The notes: generated by a model not told the origin, from the sequence alone. A DNA stretch of 64,000 nucleotides from Thermomonas sp. (GCF_019104945.1 NZ_JAHRWW010000010.1:30647-94646), one strand, 5' to 3'; positions 1-8,768 are shown, numbered from the stretch's first letter. Numbers and translations are program-made.

Positions 1-16
1 GCGCTACGTTTTATAG

Positions 17-36
17 CTGCCGCCGCAAGGCGGCAG
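17..36 (+). terminator. GCAA-loop hairpin, possible end of an upstream transcript
   Basis: An 8-bp perfect stem (CTGCCGCC / GGCGGCAG) closes a GCAA tetraloop. It is followed by TTGCGAAT rather than a long T-run, so it may be a terminator or 3'-end hairpin of a gene lying to the left of the window. No coding sequence of that gene is visible here. Confidence 0.4.
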
Positions 37-66
37 TTGCGAATGTAATAACCGGACGCCATTTGC

Positions 67-1089
67 ATGACTGCTCTTCGCACCACCTTTGCTACTGCGC
101 TTTTTTGCGTACTAACCGCTTGCGCCAGTGCGCCCGCTCCGCGCCAAGCGCCTATCGTTTCGCCTACTCCAGCGGTAACACTGCCCCCTATTAAAGTCGG
201 GCTTGCACTCGGTGGTGGCGCCGCCAAAGGGTTTGCCCATATCGGCGTGATTAAAATGCTCGAAGCCAATGGCATCAAGCCTGTGGTGGTCTCCGGTACC
301 AGCGCGGGCAGCGTAGTCGGTGCGCTGTATGCCAGCGGCATGGATGCTTACCAGCTACAGCAAAAAGCAGTGGCGCTGGATGAAGCAAGCATTCGCGACG
401 TTAGCCTATTTTCTGGTGGTGTGGTCAAAGGCAAGAAGCTACAGGATTACGTTAATGCGCAGGTAGGTGAGCGCACATTCGAAAAATTAAAGAAACCATT
501 GGCGGTTGTCGCAACGCGGTTGGAAGATGGTCAGCGCACGGTGTTTGTACGCGGCAATGTGGGGCAAGCAGTGCGCGCGTCCAGCTCCATTCCAGGGGTG
601 TTTGAAGCGGTGAGCATTGGTAAATACCACTTTGTTGATGGTGGCGTTGTCAGCCCGGTGCCGGTGGATGCGGCGCGTGATCTGGGTGCCGACTTTGTCA
701 TCGCGGTGGATATTTCCAGCAAGCCTATCGGCAGTGCGGATACGTCCAGCATGCTTGGCAATATGAATCGCAGCATCGCGATCATGGGGCAAAAATTAGG
801 TGCTGCCGAATTAGCACGTGCCGATATTGTGGTTCGTCCCAACGTCAACGATATTGGCGCCGCCGATTTCGCGCAAAAAAACCGCGCTATCTTAGAAGGC
901 GAGCGTGCCGCACAAAATCTGCTGCCGACAATCAAAGCCAAGCTCGCCACATTGCAGGCGCAGCGTCTTGCCAGCGCGCAGCAGGCAGCGGCCGCCAAAG
1001 CCGCCGCCCAGCATGAAGCCGAACGCCAAGCCCGCTGCGCGAAGCAGCAGGGCTGGCTGGATAAACTGCGGCGCGATGAAGACTGCTAA
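67..1089 (+). CDS. patatin-like phospholipase family lipoprotein
   Basis: Predicted serine acyl hydrolase of the patatin/RssA-like family, acting on lipid acyl esters in the envelope. Residues 1-19 form a lipoprotein signal ending in LTAC (Cys19). A Pro-rich linker follows, then the oxyanion loop GGGAAKG (49-55), the nucleophile elbow GTSAG (Ser79) and the catalytic Asp in DGG (Asp191), so the Ser-Asp dyad is intact. The C-terminal tail (about 275-340) is rich in Ala, Gln and Lys. The 340-residue length is normal for bacterial patatins. It stands alone and converges on the minus-strand sigma-factor operon. The substrate cannot be told from sequence. Confidence 0.9.
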   Translation: MTALRTTFATALFCVLTACASAPAPRQAPIVSPTPAVTLPPIKVGLALGGGAAKGFAHIGVIKMLEANGIKPVVVSGTSAGSVVGALYASGMDAYQLQQKAVALDEASIRDVSLFSGGVVKGKKLQDYVNAQVGERTFEKLKKPLAVVATRLEDGQRTVFVRGNVGQAVRASSSIPGVFEAVSIGKYHFVDGGVVSPVPVDAARDLGADFVIAVDISSKPIGSADTSSMLGNMNRSIAIMGQKLGAAELARADIVVRPNVNDIGAADFAQKNRAILEGERAAQNLLPTIKAKLATLQAQRLASAQQAAAAKAAAQHEAERQARCAKQQGWLDKLRRDEDC

Positions 1090-1097
1090 AAACAGGG

Positions 1098-1523
1098 CTA
1101 CACCTGCGGCGTGACGCCCACACCGCGGCCATAGACCAAGCGCCCGCCCATCCAGCCCGCCGCGAGCAATACTGCAAACCCCAACACACTCAGCAGCAAC
1201 GCTATAGGCGTCATTGGAATAAGCTGGCTGTGGCTGGTGCGGAAGAACAAGCTGCCCGCATACAGGCACCAGCTACACAGCGCCAATGCCATATGCGACT
1301 GCGCATCCTGTTCTGCAGGGTGCCCTGCGGGCAGATTCAGAAACTCCCAAAACCCAGCGGCAGCGGCCAGTAACCCAAGCACAAGCCCCCCTACTAGCAG
1401 TGCTGCGGCAAAACTCTGCGGCGGCCATGCCGCACCTAGCCACACTGCTACATCCATGACCGTTGCCAAACTCCAGCACGCCACGGGAAAGTGCACCAGC
1501 GCCGGATGTAACGGGTGCTTCAT
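1098..1523 (-). CDS. DUF2231-type four-helix membrane protein
   Basis: A 141-residue integral membrane protein. Its N-terminal motif HPLHPALVHFP is the signature of the DUF2231 family, with His3, His6 and His11 as possible metal or heme ligands and a further His at 77. Four hydrophobic segments span roughly 10-32, 38-60, 76-95 and 104-126. It is the last gene of a three-gene minus-strand operon. Its ATG overlaps the stop of the upstream membrane gene as ATGA, which fixes the start and implies translational coupling. The family has no established function. Redox or heme-linked roles have been proposed because of the histidines, and nothing here decides it. Confidence 0.75.
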   Translation of the reverse strand: MKHPLHPALVHFPVACWSLATVMDVAVWLGAAWPPQSFAAALLVGGLVLGLLAAAAGFWEFLNLPAGHPAEQDAQSHMALALCSWCLYAGSLFFRTSHSQLIPMTPIALLLSVLGFAVLLAAGWMGGRLVYGRGVGVTPQV

Positions 1524-1864
1524 GACACAAACACCGCCAGCAGCAGCAAGCACACACCCGTGACGGCGAGCCCGGCATGCGTCAACACCACGCGTTTGAA
1601 TGCAATCTGTTTCCCGTAGTGGATCGTGGCCAAATAGAAGCCAAACCCCGCTGCTAATAACAGCACGCAAAGGGCCAGCCAAGCCAACTTGCCGCCTTCG
1701 GCATTGATGATGCCAAGAATCACCAGACTAAGGCCGCTGGCACCCAAAAGCGCATGCAGTACCGACACCAGCCATGGGGCCAACCTACCACGCAACACAA
1801 ATGAGGCCAACACCAACCCTCCCAGCGCGCCGACAAATAGCACCAATAACGCATATTTCAACAT
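1520..1864 (-). CDS. small hydrophobic membrane protein in the ECF sigma operon
   Basis: A 114-residue protein that is almost entirely hydrophobic, with four predicted transmembrane segments (about 3-22, 32-50, 58-77 and 92-112). The ATG lies inside the last codons of the sigma gene (ATGTTGA overlap), and its stop overlaps the next start as ATGA, so all three genes are likely translated as a coupled set. I recognise no family. Because it directly follows an ECF sigma gene it could serve as a membrane-bound regulator of that sigma. It lacks the zinc-binding HxxxCxxC motif of classical anti-sigma factors, so that role is only inferred from position. Confidence 0.7.
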   Translation of the reverse strand: MLKYALLVLFVGALGGLVLASFVLRGRLAPWLVSVLHALLGASGLSLVILGIINAEGGKLAWLALCVLLLAAGFGFYLATIHYGKQIAFKRVVLTHAGLAVTGVCLLLLAVFVS

Positions 1865-2565
1865 GTTGCACCTCGTGTGCTTTCAATACTTTGCATCACT
1901 GCTTCCGTCATTCGTACGCAGCGTTCACCCATAAAGGCATAGGCCTCGGAAGTACACTCCCCCAACTGGGCTTGCAGCGCTTTACGCAACTGTGTACGCG
2001 CCCGATGCAAACGGGTCTTGACGGTTTCCTCGCGAATGCTGAGGGCTACAGCGGCTTCTTCCACGCTGAACCCTTCCACATCGCGCAGCACATAGACCAA
2101 GCGAAAATCCTCTGGCAGCGCATCCATTGCGCGTTCCAATAATCTGCGCAACTGTTGGCGTGCCGCCGCCTCTGCTGGGTCATCGGCTAGATTCAGGCCG
2201 GGAAATGCGATGACCTGCGCGCTCGTAGGCGGCTGTTCCATGCTGTCGATATCCACGGTTTCATGCCTCCGCCGCAGGCGGCCATAGGCTTCATTCAGCG
2301 CAATCCGCACCAACCACGTTGCAAGCGAAGCCTCGCCGCGAAAGCTGTCAATTTTTTCGAAGGCGTGTACATATGCTTGTTGCACCACATCTTCCGCTTC
2401 TGCGGGATCTAGCAGTACACCGCGCACTACGCGGAACAGGCGCTGGTTACAGCGCTGGGTAATCTGCCGAAACGCCTCGTGTTCACCCGCCTGTACGCAG
2501 GCCACTAGGGCGAGGTCGTCCAGCGCCGAATAATCACGCAAAGAGTGTTGTGAGGGCTGCAGCAT
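1858..2565 (-). CDS. ECF-type RNA polymerase sigma-70 factor
   Basis: Extracytoplasmic-function sigma factor that would direct RNA polymerase to a small set of promoters. Region 2 lies at about 25-105 (DPAEAEDVVQQAYVHAF, then the FRGEASLATWLVRIALN segment). An acidic linker follows, then region 4 at about 145-200 with the helix-turn-helix FSVEEAAVALSIREETVKTR. I prefer the ATG at 2565 over the GTG one codon upstream because GGGAGG sits six bases before the ATG and only three before the GTG. The 235-residue length is slightly long for an ECF because of a C-terminal tail with three cysteines. No zinc anti-sigma gene is adjacent, and two membrane proteins follow instead. Confidence 0.9.
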   Translation of the reverse strand: MLQPSQHSLRDYSALDDLALVACVQAGEHEAFRQITQRCNQRLFRVVRGVLLDPAEAEDVVQQAYVHAFEKIDSFRGEASLATWLVRIALNEAYGRLRRRHETVDIDSMEQPPTSAQVIAFPGLNLADDPAEAAARQQLRRLLERAMDALPEDFRLVYVLRDVEGFSVEEAAVALSIREETVKTRLHRARTQLRKALQAQLGECTSEAYAFMGERCVRMTEAVMQSIESTRGATC

Positions 2566-2625
2566 CACCTACCTCCCCGTTTTTTCTTTAGTTCATTTTG
2601 GTGTTGTTTTAGTACCAGCATTTTG

Positions 2626-2660
2626 TGCATCTGCCTAGGGTCTCAACCTAGGCAGATGCA
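2626..2660. promoter_or_regulatory. 14-bp perfect inverted repeat between metE and the sigma gene
   Basis: The arms TGCATCTGCCTAGG and CCTAGGCAGATGCA are fully complementary around a 7-base spacer. Neither strand has a T-run directly after the hairpin, so it is not a standard intrinsic terminator, although it lies at the 3' end of metE. It is also about 60 bases upstream of the sigma start, where an operator for the sigma operon could sit. The function is undecided. Confidence 0.6.
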
Positions 2661-2695
2661 GCAGCGCAAAAAAGGTTCCCGATTATTGTTGGGCA

Positions 2696-4986
2696 TTAGT
2701 GTGTGTGCGCCAGCTCCGCACGCACGCTATGCGCGGCCTCCACTAAATGCTCAAGCGCCGCGCAGGTTTCATGCCATCCGCGGGTTTTTAAGCCACAGTC
2801 CGGGTTCACCCAGATCTGACGCGTTTCCAACACTTCGCCCGCCTTGCGCAGCAGGTCTTTCATTTCACCCGCCTCAGGAATACGCGGCGAGTGAATGTCA
2901 TACACGCCCGGCCCAATTTCATTGGGGTATTCAAATTTTTGGAACGCGTCGAGCAGCTGCATCCGCGAGCGCGAGGTTTCAATCGAGATCACGTCAGCAT
3001 CCATCGCGGCCACCGCTTCGATGATGTCGTTGAATTCGGCATAACACATATGCGTATGAATCTGCGTATCGTTGCGCACGCCCGAAGCGGTAATCCCAAA
3101 TGCCGTACCTGCCCATTGCAGGTACGCCGACCATTCGCTGCGGCGTAGCGGCAAGCCTTCGCGCAATGCCGGCTCATCGATCTGGATGATGCCAATTCCT
3201 GCGGCTTCCAAATCGGTTACCTCATCGCGCAGCGCCAATGCGATTTGCTTGCAGGTGTCTTCGCGTGATTGGTCATCGCGCACGAACGACCATTGCAGCA
3301 TAGTGACCGGCCCGGTCAGCATGCCCTTCATCGGCTTGTCCGTGAGCGACTGTGCGTAACGCGACCACTCCACCGTAATGGCCTTGGGGCGCGACACGTC
3401 GCCATAGATCAGCGGCGGCTTTACGCAGCGGCTGCCGTAGCTTTGTACCCAACCATTGCTGGTGAAGGCATAGCCTGCAAGCTGTTCACCAAAATATTCC
3501 ACCATGTCGTTGCGTTCAAACTCGCCGTGTACCAGCACATCGAGGCCGAGCTGCTCTTGGGTATGCACACAGCGTGCGGTTTCTTCACGCAGAAAGTGTT
3601 GATACTCCGCATTCCCAAGCTTGCCCGATTTATGCTGCGCACGCGCCTGCCGCACTTCAGACGTTTGCGGGAATGATCCAATCGTGGTGGTAGGCAAAGC
3701 GGCAGCGCAAAACGCTGTTCTTGCAGTTCGCGCCGTGCCGCATAAGGCAAACCGCGGCGCGCGGCATCGGCCGTTAGTGTGGCGATACGCTTGGCGACAG
3801 CCGCGTTGTGTACGCGCGGTGAATAGCGGCGCGTGGCCAAACGCGTGCGTGCATCGCTCAATGCATCTTCCACACCTGGCTTGCCATCCAAAGCATCCGC
3901 GAGCGTGCGTAGTTCAGACAATTTTTGCCGCGCAAATGCCAGCCACGATTTCAGCTCAGCATCGAGCTTATGTTCGTTGTTCAAATCCACAGGAACGTGG
4001 AGCAGCGAACACGACGGTGCAAGCTGCACACGCTCGCGTCCCAACTGCGCTTGTGCGTGCTTCGCCAGCACCAGCGCTTCGTCTAAATTGCTGCGCCAGA
4101 TATTGCGCCCGTCCACCAAGCCCAGCGATAGCAGCTTGTCTTCGGGCAGCGCACGTAGCACCTCATTGAGCTGCGCTTTGCCGCGCACAAGGTCCACATG
4201 CAAGCCTTCCACAGGAAGCGCCGCCGCCAATGCAAGATTACCTGCAAGTGCATTGAAGTAGGTCGCCACCAGTAGATTCGGCTTTTGCTGCTTGCTCAAG
4301 AACACATAGGCTTCTTGGTACGCCTGCCGCGTGGCGGCATCCACGTCTAAAGCTAGCCAAGGCTCATCCAGCTGCACCCATTCCGCACCCGCACCTTTGA
4401 GCGTTTGCAACAATTCGGCATACGCGGGTAAGAGCTTTGCAAGCAGGGCCAGCGGATCGCTGCCATCCACCGTTTTTGCCAGCTTCAAGAAACTCACCGG
4501 CCCCAAGAGTACCGGGCGTGCCACATGCCCTTCGGCCACCGCTTCTTGATATTCATACAGCGGCTTCAAGCTGCGCAGGCGGAAGGTTTGCCCAGCGTGC
4601 AGCTCCGGCACGATGTAATGATAGTTCGTGTCAAACCACTTGGTCATTTCCAGCGCACGCAGATCCACGCCTTCGCGCTGGTAGCCACGCGCCATCGCAA
4701 AATAACCCTGCAACGCGTCTTCTTGCAGTAGCGCCTGGTAACGCTCAGGGATCGCGTCAAACAATACCGCGGTGTCCAGCACGTGGTCGTACAGCGAAAA
4801 ATCATTACATGGCACCACGTCCACACCGGCCTCGCGCTGTAACGTCCAATGTTTTTTACGCAGTGTTTCCGCCTGCGTGAGAAGTTCTTCTGCATCGCTC
4901 TCATCACGCCAATAGCGTTCGAGTGCTTTTTTGAGTTCACGCTTCGCGCCGATGCGCGGGAAACCAAGATTTGCTACGACGGTCAT
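2696..4986 (-). pseudogene. metE: metE, cobalamin-independent methionine synthase, frameshifted
   Basis: MetE transfers the methyl group of 5-methyltetrahydropteroyl-triglutamate to homocysteine. The ATG at 4986, with AAGGA seven bases before it, opens a frame that matches MetE for about 429 codons and then loses similarity. The C-terminal half continues in another frame from [11 protein letters not shown]. The switch lies at a three-base T run on the coding strand (3696-3698). One extra T there would restore a continuous protein of about 762 residues, close to the usual 750-760. All zinc ligands are present in the C-terminal part: HMC (His216, Cys218), Glu240 and Cys301 of that fragment. The lesion is a one-base deletion, either a real recent mutation or a homopolymer error in the assembly. 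Confidence 0.9.
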
Positions 4987-5013
4987 GATCCATTCCTTAT
5001 GTGATTTATTTAT

Positions 5014-5037
5014 ATCGCTTCATCAAGATAAAGCGAT
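5014..5037. promoter_or_regulatory. 24-bp imperfect palindrome, candidate metE operator
   Basis: The two 12-base halves match at 10 of 12 positions: the outer arms ATCGCTT/AAGCGAT are perfect and the inner part is ATCAAGAT. It lies 28 bases upstream of the metE start, within the probable promoter or 5' leader. Its size and symmetry suit a dimeric repressor such as an ArsR-type SahR that senses S-adenosylhomocysteine. That assignment is an inference from position and shape, not a motif match I can prove. An overlapping repeat TTCATC-N10-GATGAA (5019-5040) shares the same bases. Confidence 0.5.
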
Positions 5038-5198
5038 GAATTAAGAAACTGCATCCTGCAACCTTCCCTAATTGCTGTCAAGAACGAATGTGAATACCGA
5101 TATGCCCAATACGGCGACTTCCTGCGTCATGACATAGTTTTCATGCGCGTGGCATAGGATCGTGGTGACGCCGCCGCATATCGCCTAAGGGAGCTCTT

Positions 5199-6704
5199 AT
5201 GTCACAGCCTGCACCGCAACCTTCACCCGACTTCAGCCTAGGCGTTGCGCTGGCGGCCATTCCTGACACCGGTGTTTTAGCCGGACACGTGGGTGATGCA
5301 AGCGTTCTGCTGGCCAAAGTCAGCGGCGAAATTCACGCTGTTTCCGGCAGCTGCACCCACTATGGCGGCCCGCTGGGTGAAGGCCTGCGCGTGGGGGATG
5401 AAATCCGCTGCCCTTGGCACCACGCCTGTTTCAATCTACGCACCGGCGCCGCGGAAAAAGCCCCAGCATTTGCGCCTTTATCCTGCTGGAAGGTGGAGAT
5501 CGAAGGCGAGCGTGTGTTTGTGCGTTCCGAACAACCCGCCGACAACAAGGCCACGCCCGCGCCTGCGCAAGCTCCCAAGCGCGTTGTGATCGTGGGGGGA
5601 GGCGCCGCTGCATTTGCCTGCGCGCAGCGCCTGCGCGAGCGCGGTTACGCAGGCAGCCTCACCCTGCTCAGCCATGATGACAGCGCCCCCGTGGATCGTC
5701 CGAATTTGTCGAAAGACTATCTCGCCGGTAGCGCTCCTGAAGAGTGGATGCCGCTGCAGCCGCCCGAGTTTTATGCAGAAAAGCACATCGACCTTCAGAT
5801 CAATACCGAAGTTGGCGCGTTGCATCTGCAAGATAACTACGTCACCACCAAAGCGGGCAAGCGCTTCGACTACGACGCACTCGTGCTGGCCACCGGCGCA
5901 GAACCGGTGCATCTCAAGCTGCCGGGTTTTGACCTTCCTAATGTCTATACCCTGCGCAGCCTTAGCGATACCCGACGTTTGATTGCAGGAGTAAAAGACG
6001 CCAAATCCGTGGCCGTGGTGGGGGCTGGGTTTATAGGAATGGAAGCCGCTTCCGCGCTGCGTGCACGCGGTTTGGATGTGCACGTAATCGCCCCTGAAAC
6101 GCTGCCACTGGCGCGCATTATCGGCACACAACTGGCCGATCACCTTGTCCAATTACACCGCAGCAATGGCGTGCACTTTCATTTGGAATGCCAGACGCAG
6201 GCGTTTGATGGCCGCACACTCACGCTTTCTAACGGCACAACGTTGAATGTCGATGCCGTTCTGGTGGGTGTGGGCGTGCGCCCGCGCACCACGCTTGCCG
6301 AACAGGCCAATCTTGCCTGCGATAACGGCATTTTGGTGAACGCGCAATTACGCACCGCATTACCCAATGTATATGCCTGCGGCGATGTGGCCCGCTATCC
6401 ACACGGCGATGGTCTTGCCCGCGTCGAACACTGGGTGCATGCCGAACGCCAAGGGCAGGCCGTAGCTGGAAATCTGCTGGGCGATCAGCATACCTTCGAC
6501 GACCCGCCGTTTTTTTGGACCCACCATTACGGCATCGACTTACGTTATCTCGGCCACGGTCGTGGCTGGACACGCGTGGAAGTGGAGGGCCGCCCGGCAG
6601 ACAACGACTGCCTCGCTAAGTTCTACCATGACGATGCACTCGTGGCCGCCGCCGCCATCGGCCGCGATCGCGACCTGCTCGCGCTCCAGCCGCAGCTTCG
6701 TTAG
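5199..6704 (+). CDS. Rieske [2Fe-2S] domain fused to FAD/NAD(P) oxidoreductase (AIF/ferredoxin reductase type)
   Basis: A 501-residue flavoprotein with an N-terminal Rieske domain. Cluster ligands are CTH (Cys52, His54) and CPWH (Cys71, His74). A Pro/Ala linker (about 112-127) leads to the FAD-binding Rossmann fold VVIVGGGAAA (129-138). The NAD(P)-binding glycine motif VAVVGAGFIGMEAA lies near 272-285, and an ACGDVA FAD motif near 390. This order is that of AIFM3-like and ring-dioxygenase reductase-like proteins that move electrons from NAD(P)H through FAD to an iron-sulfur cluster. GGGAG precedes the ATG. The gene is transcribed alone, so the partner is unknown. No oxygenase lies nearby. Confidence 0.88.
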   Translation: MSQPAPQPSPDFSLGVALAAIPDTGVLAGHVGDASVLLAKVSGEIHAVSGSCTHYGGPLGEGLRVGDEIRCPWHHACFNLRTGAAEKAPAFAPLSCWKVEIEGERVFVRSEQPADNKATPAPAQAPKRVVIVGGGAAAFACAQRLRERGYAGSLTLLSHDDSAPVDRPNLSKDYLAGSAPEEWMPLQPPEFYAEKHIDLQINTEVGALHLQDNYVTTKAGKRFDYDALVLATGAEPVHLKLPGFDLPNVYTLRSLSDTRRLIAGVKDAKSVAVVGAGFIGMEAASALRARGLDVHVIAPETLPLARIIGTQLADHLVQLHRSNGVHFHLECQTQAFDGRTLTLSNGTTLNVDAVLVGVGVRPRTTLAEQANLACDNGILVNAQLRTALPNVYACGDVARYPHGDGLARVEHWVHAERQGQAVAGNLLGDQHTFDDPPFFWTHHYGIDLRYLGHGRGWTRVEVEGRPADNDCLAKFYHDDALVAAAAIGRDRDLLALQPQLR

Positions 6705-6719
6705 TCCCCGCGCTGCCGG

Positions 6720-7199
6720 TCAATCTTCCGGCGGCAGCGGTAGTGCCTGCGCACGTTTCACCGTGCGCAGCACAAAGCTCGAATTCACATCGTCCACCTG
6801 CGCCTGCGCCAGCAGCTTGTCGAGTAGAAAGCGCGAAAAATGGTCGAGATCGCGCACGATGACATGCAACAGATAGTCCTTCTCACCGGTAAGCGCATAG
6901 CAAGAGGCCACTTCCTCCCAGAGGTTGACTAAACCTGCAAACTGCTCCACCAGCGCAGCATCGTGGCTCTTTAGCTGCACCCGCACAAACGCTTGCAGGC
7001 CAAGCCCCAGTCGCTCGGCGTCCACTTCCGCGCGATAGCCACTAATCACCCCCTCACGTTCCAACCGCTGCACCCGACGCAGGCAGGCCGATGCCGACAA
7101 ATGCACCCGCTCGGCCAACTCGGCATTGGTCTGCCGCCCGGAGCGCTGCAGCTCGGCTAATAACATCAAGTCCACTTTATCCAGCTCGGCTACGCGCAT
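6720..7199 (-). CDS. Lrp/AsnC family transcriptional regulator, divergent from phhA
   Basis: Leucine-responsive regulator type protein of 159 residues. The N-terminal winged helix-turn-helix covers about 1-60 (LAELQRSGRQTNAELAERVHLSASACLRRVQRLE). The C-terminal RAM ligand-binding/oligomerisation domain covers about 70-150 (FVRVQL, CYALTGEKDYLLHVIVRD). I chose the ATG at 7199 because the alternative TTG three codons upstream has no ribosome-binding site. It is transcribed away from phhA across a short intergenic region with inverted repeats. Lrp-type regulators commonly control themselves and a divergent neighbour, so control of phenylalanine catabolism by an aromatic amino acid ligand is the likely role (inference). 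Confidence 0.9.
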   Translation of the reverse strand: MRVAELDKVDLMLLAELQRSGRQTNAELAERVHLSASACLRRVQRLEREGVISGYRAEVDAERLGLGLQAFVRVQLKSHDAALVEQFAGLVNLWEEVASCYALTGEKDYLLHVIVRDLDHFSRFLLDKLLAQAQVDDVNSSFVLRTVKRAQALPLPPED

Positions 7200-7227
7200 T
7201 TCTTTCAATTATTCAAAAAATACGCAC

Positions 7228-7265
7228 GCATATTGCATATAAACCCAATAAGAACGCAATAATGC
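7228..7265. promoter_or_regulatory. TATTGC/GCAATA repeats in the lrp-phhA divergent region
   Basis: TATTGC (7231-7236) and GCAATA (7256-7261) form an inverted repeat, extended outward by GCA and TGC, in an A/T-rich segment between the two divergent genes. Lrp-family dimers bind degenerate A/T-rich dyads, so this is the natural operator candidate for the adjacent regulator. It also overlaps where both promoters must lie. Confidence 0.4.
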
Positions 7266-7332
7266 ATCCATCTTGCGTGATATTCCGCTTAGGCTTGGCA
7301 GGTTAGCTCTCTCTCTCTTAATAGTGACCGCC

Positions 7333-8223
7333 ATGTCTGCCCAACCGCGCCGCGTTGAAAGCCAGCACACCGACCGAGGCTACGTTCCCGTGTACGCCAC
7401 CGGGATTGTTGAACAACCTTGGCACAACTACAGCGCCACCGACCACGGCGTCTGGCAGCAGCTCTACCGGCGCCAGCTCGATATTTTACCCGGCCGCGCC
7501 TGCGACGCCTTCATGCACGCGCAAACCATGCTGCGCATGAACGCGCACCAGATTCCCAAATTCGAAGAACTCAACAAACCACTGGGTGATACCACCGGCT
7601 GGCAGGTCATCGCCGTGGAAGGCTTATTGCCCGAGCTGGACTTTTTCACTCACCTTGCCAACCGCCGCTTCCCGGTAAGCTGGTGGATCCGCCGCCCCGA
7701 CCAAATCGACTACATCGCCGAACCCGACCTGTTCCACGACCTCTTCGGCCACGTGCCGCTGCTGATGGACCCCATGTTTGCCAATTACATGGAAGCCTAC
7801 GGCAAAGGCGGCGTCAAAGCCCACGCCTACGGCCAAGAAGCGCTGATGTTCCTAGCGCGCCTGTACTGGTACACCGTGGAATTTGGTCTCATTCGCCAAG
7901 CCAACGGGCTGCGCATTTATGGCGCGGGCATCGTCAGTTCAAAAGGCGAGTCTATCTATAGCTTGGAAAGTGCCGCGCCCAACCGCATCGGCTTTGATCT
8001 TGAACGCGTGATGCGCACGCGCTACCGGATCGACAGCTACCAAAAAACCTATTTCGTCATCGATAGTTTTGAAGAATTGATCGACGCCACCCGTCCCGAC
8101 TTCGCACCGATCTATGCGCGCTTGCAGGAGCAACCGCTGTACGCCGCCGGTGACGTGCTCGATGCGGATCGCGTGCTCCACCAAGGCAGCGGCGAGGGGT
8201 GGTCACACGATGGCGACGTTTAG
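7333..8223 (+). CDS. phhA: phenylalanine-4-hydroxylase
   Basis: Non-heme iron, pterin-dependent enzyme that converts phenylalanine to tyrosine. It is the monodomain bacterial form of 296 residues with no regulatory ACT domain. The iron ligands are seen in FHDLFGHVPLL (His135, His140) and VEFGLI (Glu183). The frame stays open upstream, but the ATG at 7333 gives MSAQPRRVESQ, the normal beginning of the family. Starting further upstream would add a hydrophobic stretch not typical for it. It is divergent from an Lrp-type regulator. I saw no pterin carbinolamine dehydratase (phhB) in the window. Confidence 0.95.
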   Translation: MSAQPRRVESQHTDRGYVPVYATGIVEQPWHNYSATDHGVWQQLYRRQLDILPGRACDAFMHAQTMLRMNAHQIPKFEELNKPLGDTTGWQVIAVEGLLPELDFFTHLANRRFPVSWWIRRPDQIDYIAEPDLFHDLFGHVPLLMDPMFANYMEAYGKGGVKAHAYGQEALMFLARLYWYTVEFGLIRQANGLRIYGAGIVSSKGESIYSLESAAPNRIGFDLERVMRTRYRIDSYQKTYFVIDSFEELIDATRPDFAPIYARLQEQPLYAAGDVLDADRVLHQGSGEGWSHDGDV

Positions 8224-8296
8224 CGCAAGTCTCGTCGCCATTGCGAAGGAGCCGTTGAACAGCTTCCTCACAGTCTACGAGAATAGTGCAACCACA

Positions 8297-8755
8297 TCAC
8301 TTCCCATAAAAGTGCGTCACAAAAGGCTTGCGGAAGTTCTGATGACAGGCGAGACAGCTTTGCTGCGTTTTAGCAAAAGCATTGATGGTGGCCTGCCCAT
8401 CGCCACGCTTCGCAGCTTCACCCATTTCTGTTGCAGCGCGATGCACTTGTTCGTCAAAACCTCGAAACTTGTCTGCATTAGAACCTAGCCACGGCAAAAT
8501 ACGCATTTTTTCCGACATCGGTGGTTGCTGGTGGCTTGCAATTTTTGGGGCCAATGCAGCCACCTCGGCCCAATCTTCCTTCGAAATTGCCCCAGCAACC
8601 GACTGCATATCGCGGTTTAATTGCGTCATCACCGTTTTGAGGTACATTGGTTTTTGGGTGTTGGCCCCTGTTGTTGCTTGCGCATATGCAGTAGTCGAAA
8701 CCGCAAGAGACAGCAAAGCTACAGTTGCCCATACAGGATTAATAAAAAAACGCAT
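8297..8755 (-). CDS. cytochrome c' / c556-type periplasmic cytochrome
   Basis: A 152-residue exported class II c-type cytochrome. A signal peptide ends near AYA-Q (residues 23-26). The single heme attachment motif CLACH (134-138) is near the C terminus, as in the four-helix cytochrome c'/c556 fold, and Met50 is a candidate axial ligand. GGAGGG lies just before the ATG at 8755, which fixes the start. It is the last gene of the eight-gene exporter operon, 13 bases after lpxR, which is an unusual setting for a cytochrome. Redox partner unknown; detoxification or electron-carrier roles are both possible. Confidence 0.85.
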   Translation of the reverse strand: MRFFINPVWATVALLSLAVSTTAYAQATTGANTQKPMYLKTVMTQLNRDMQSVAGAISKEDWAEVAALAPKIASHQQPPMSEKMRILPWLGSNADKFRGFDEQVHRAATEMGEAAKRGDGQATINAFAKTQQSCLACHQNFRKPFVTHFYGK

Positions 8756-8768
8756 AACACCCTCCGAA

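Noticed and set aside
3690..3702. Programmed -1 frameshifting as an explanation for split metE
   Set aside because: There is no X XXY YYZ slippery heptamer and no obvious downstream stimulator; MetE is not known to use frameshifting. A one-base deletion or read error is simpler.
6711..6739. Hairpin CGCTGCC/GGCAGCG between the Rieske oxidoreductase and the Lrp gene as a terminator
   Set aside because: The stem is only seven pairs with a 15-base loop and no T-run, and it extends into the Lrp coding end.
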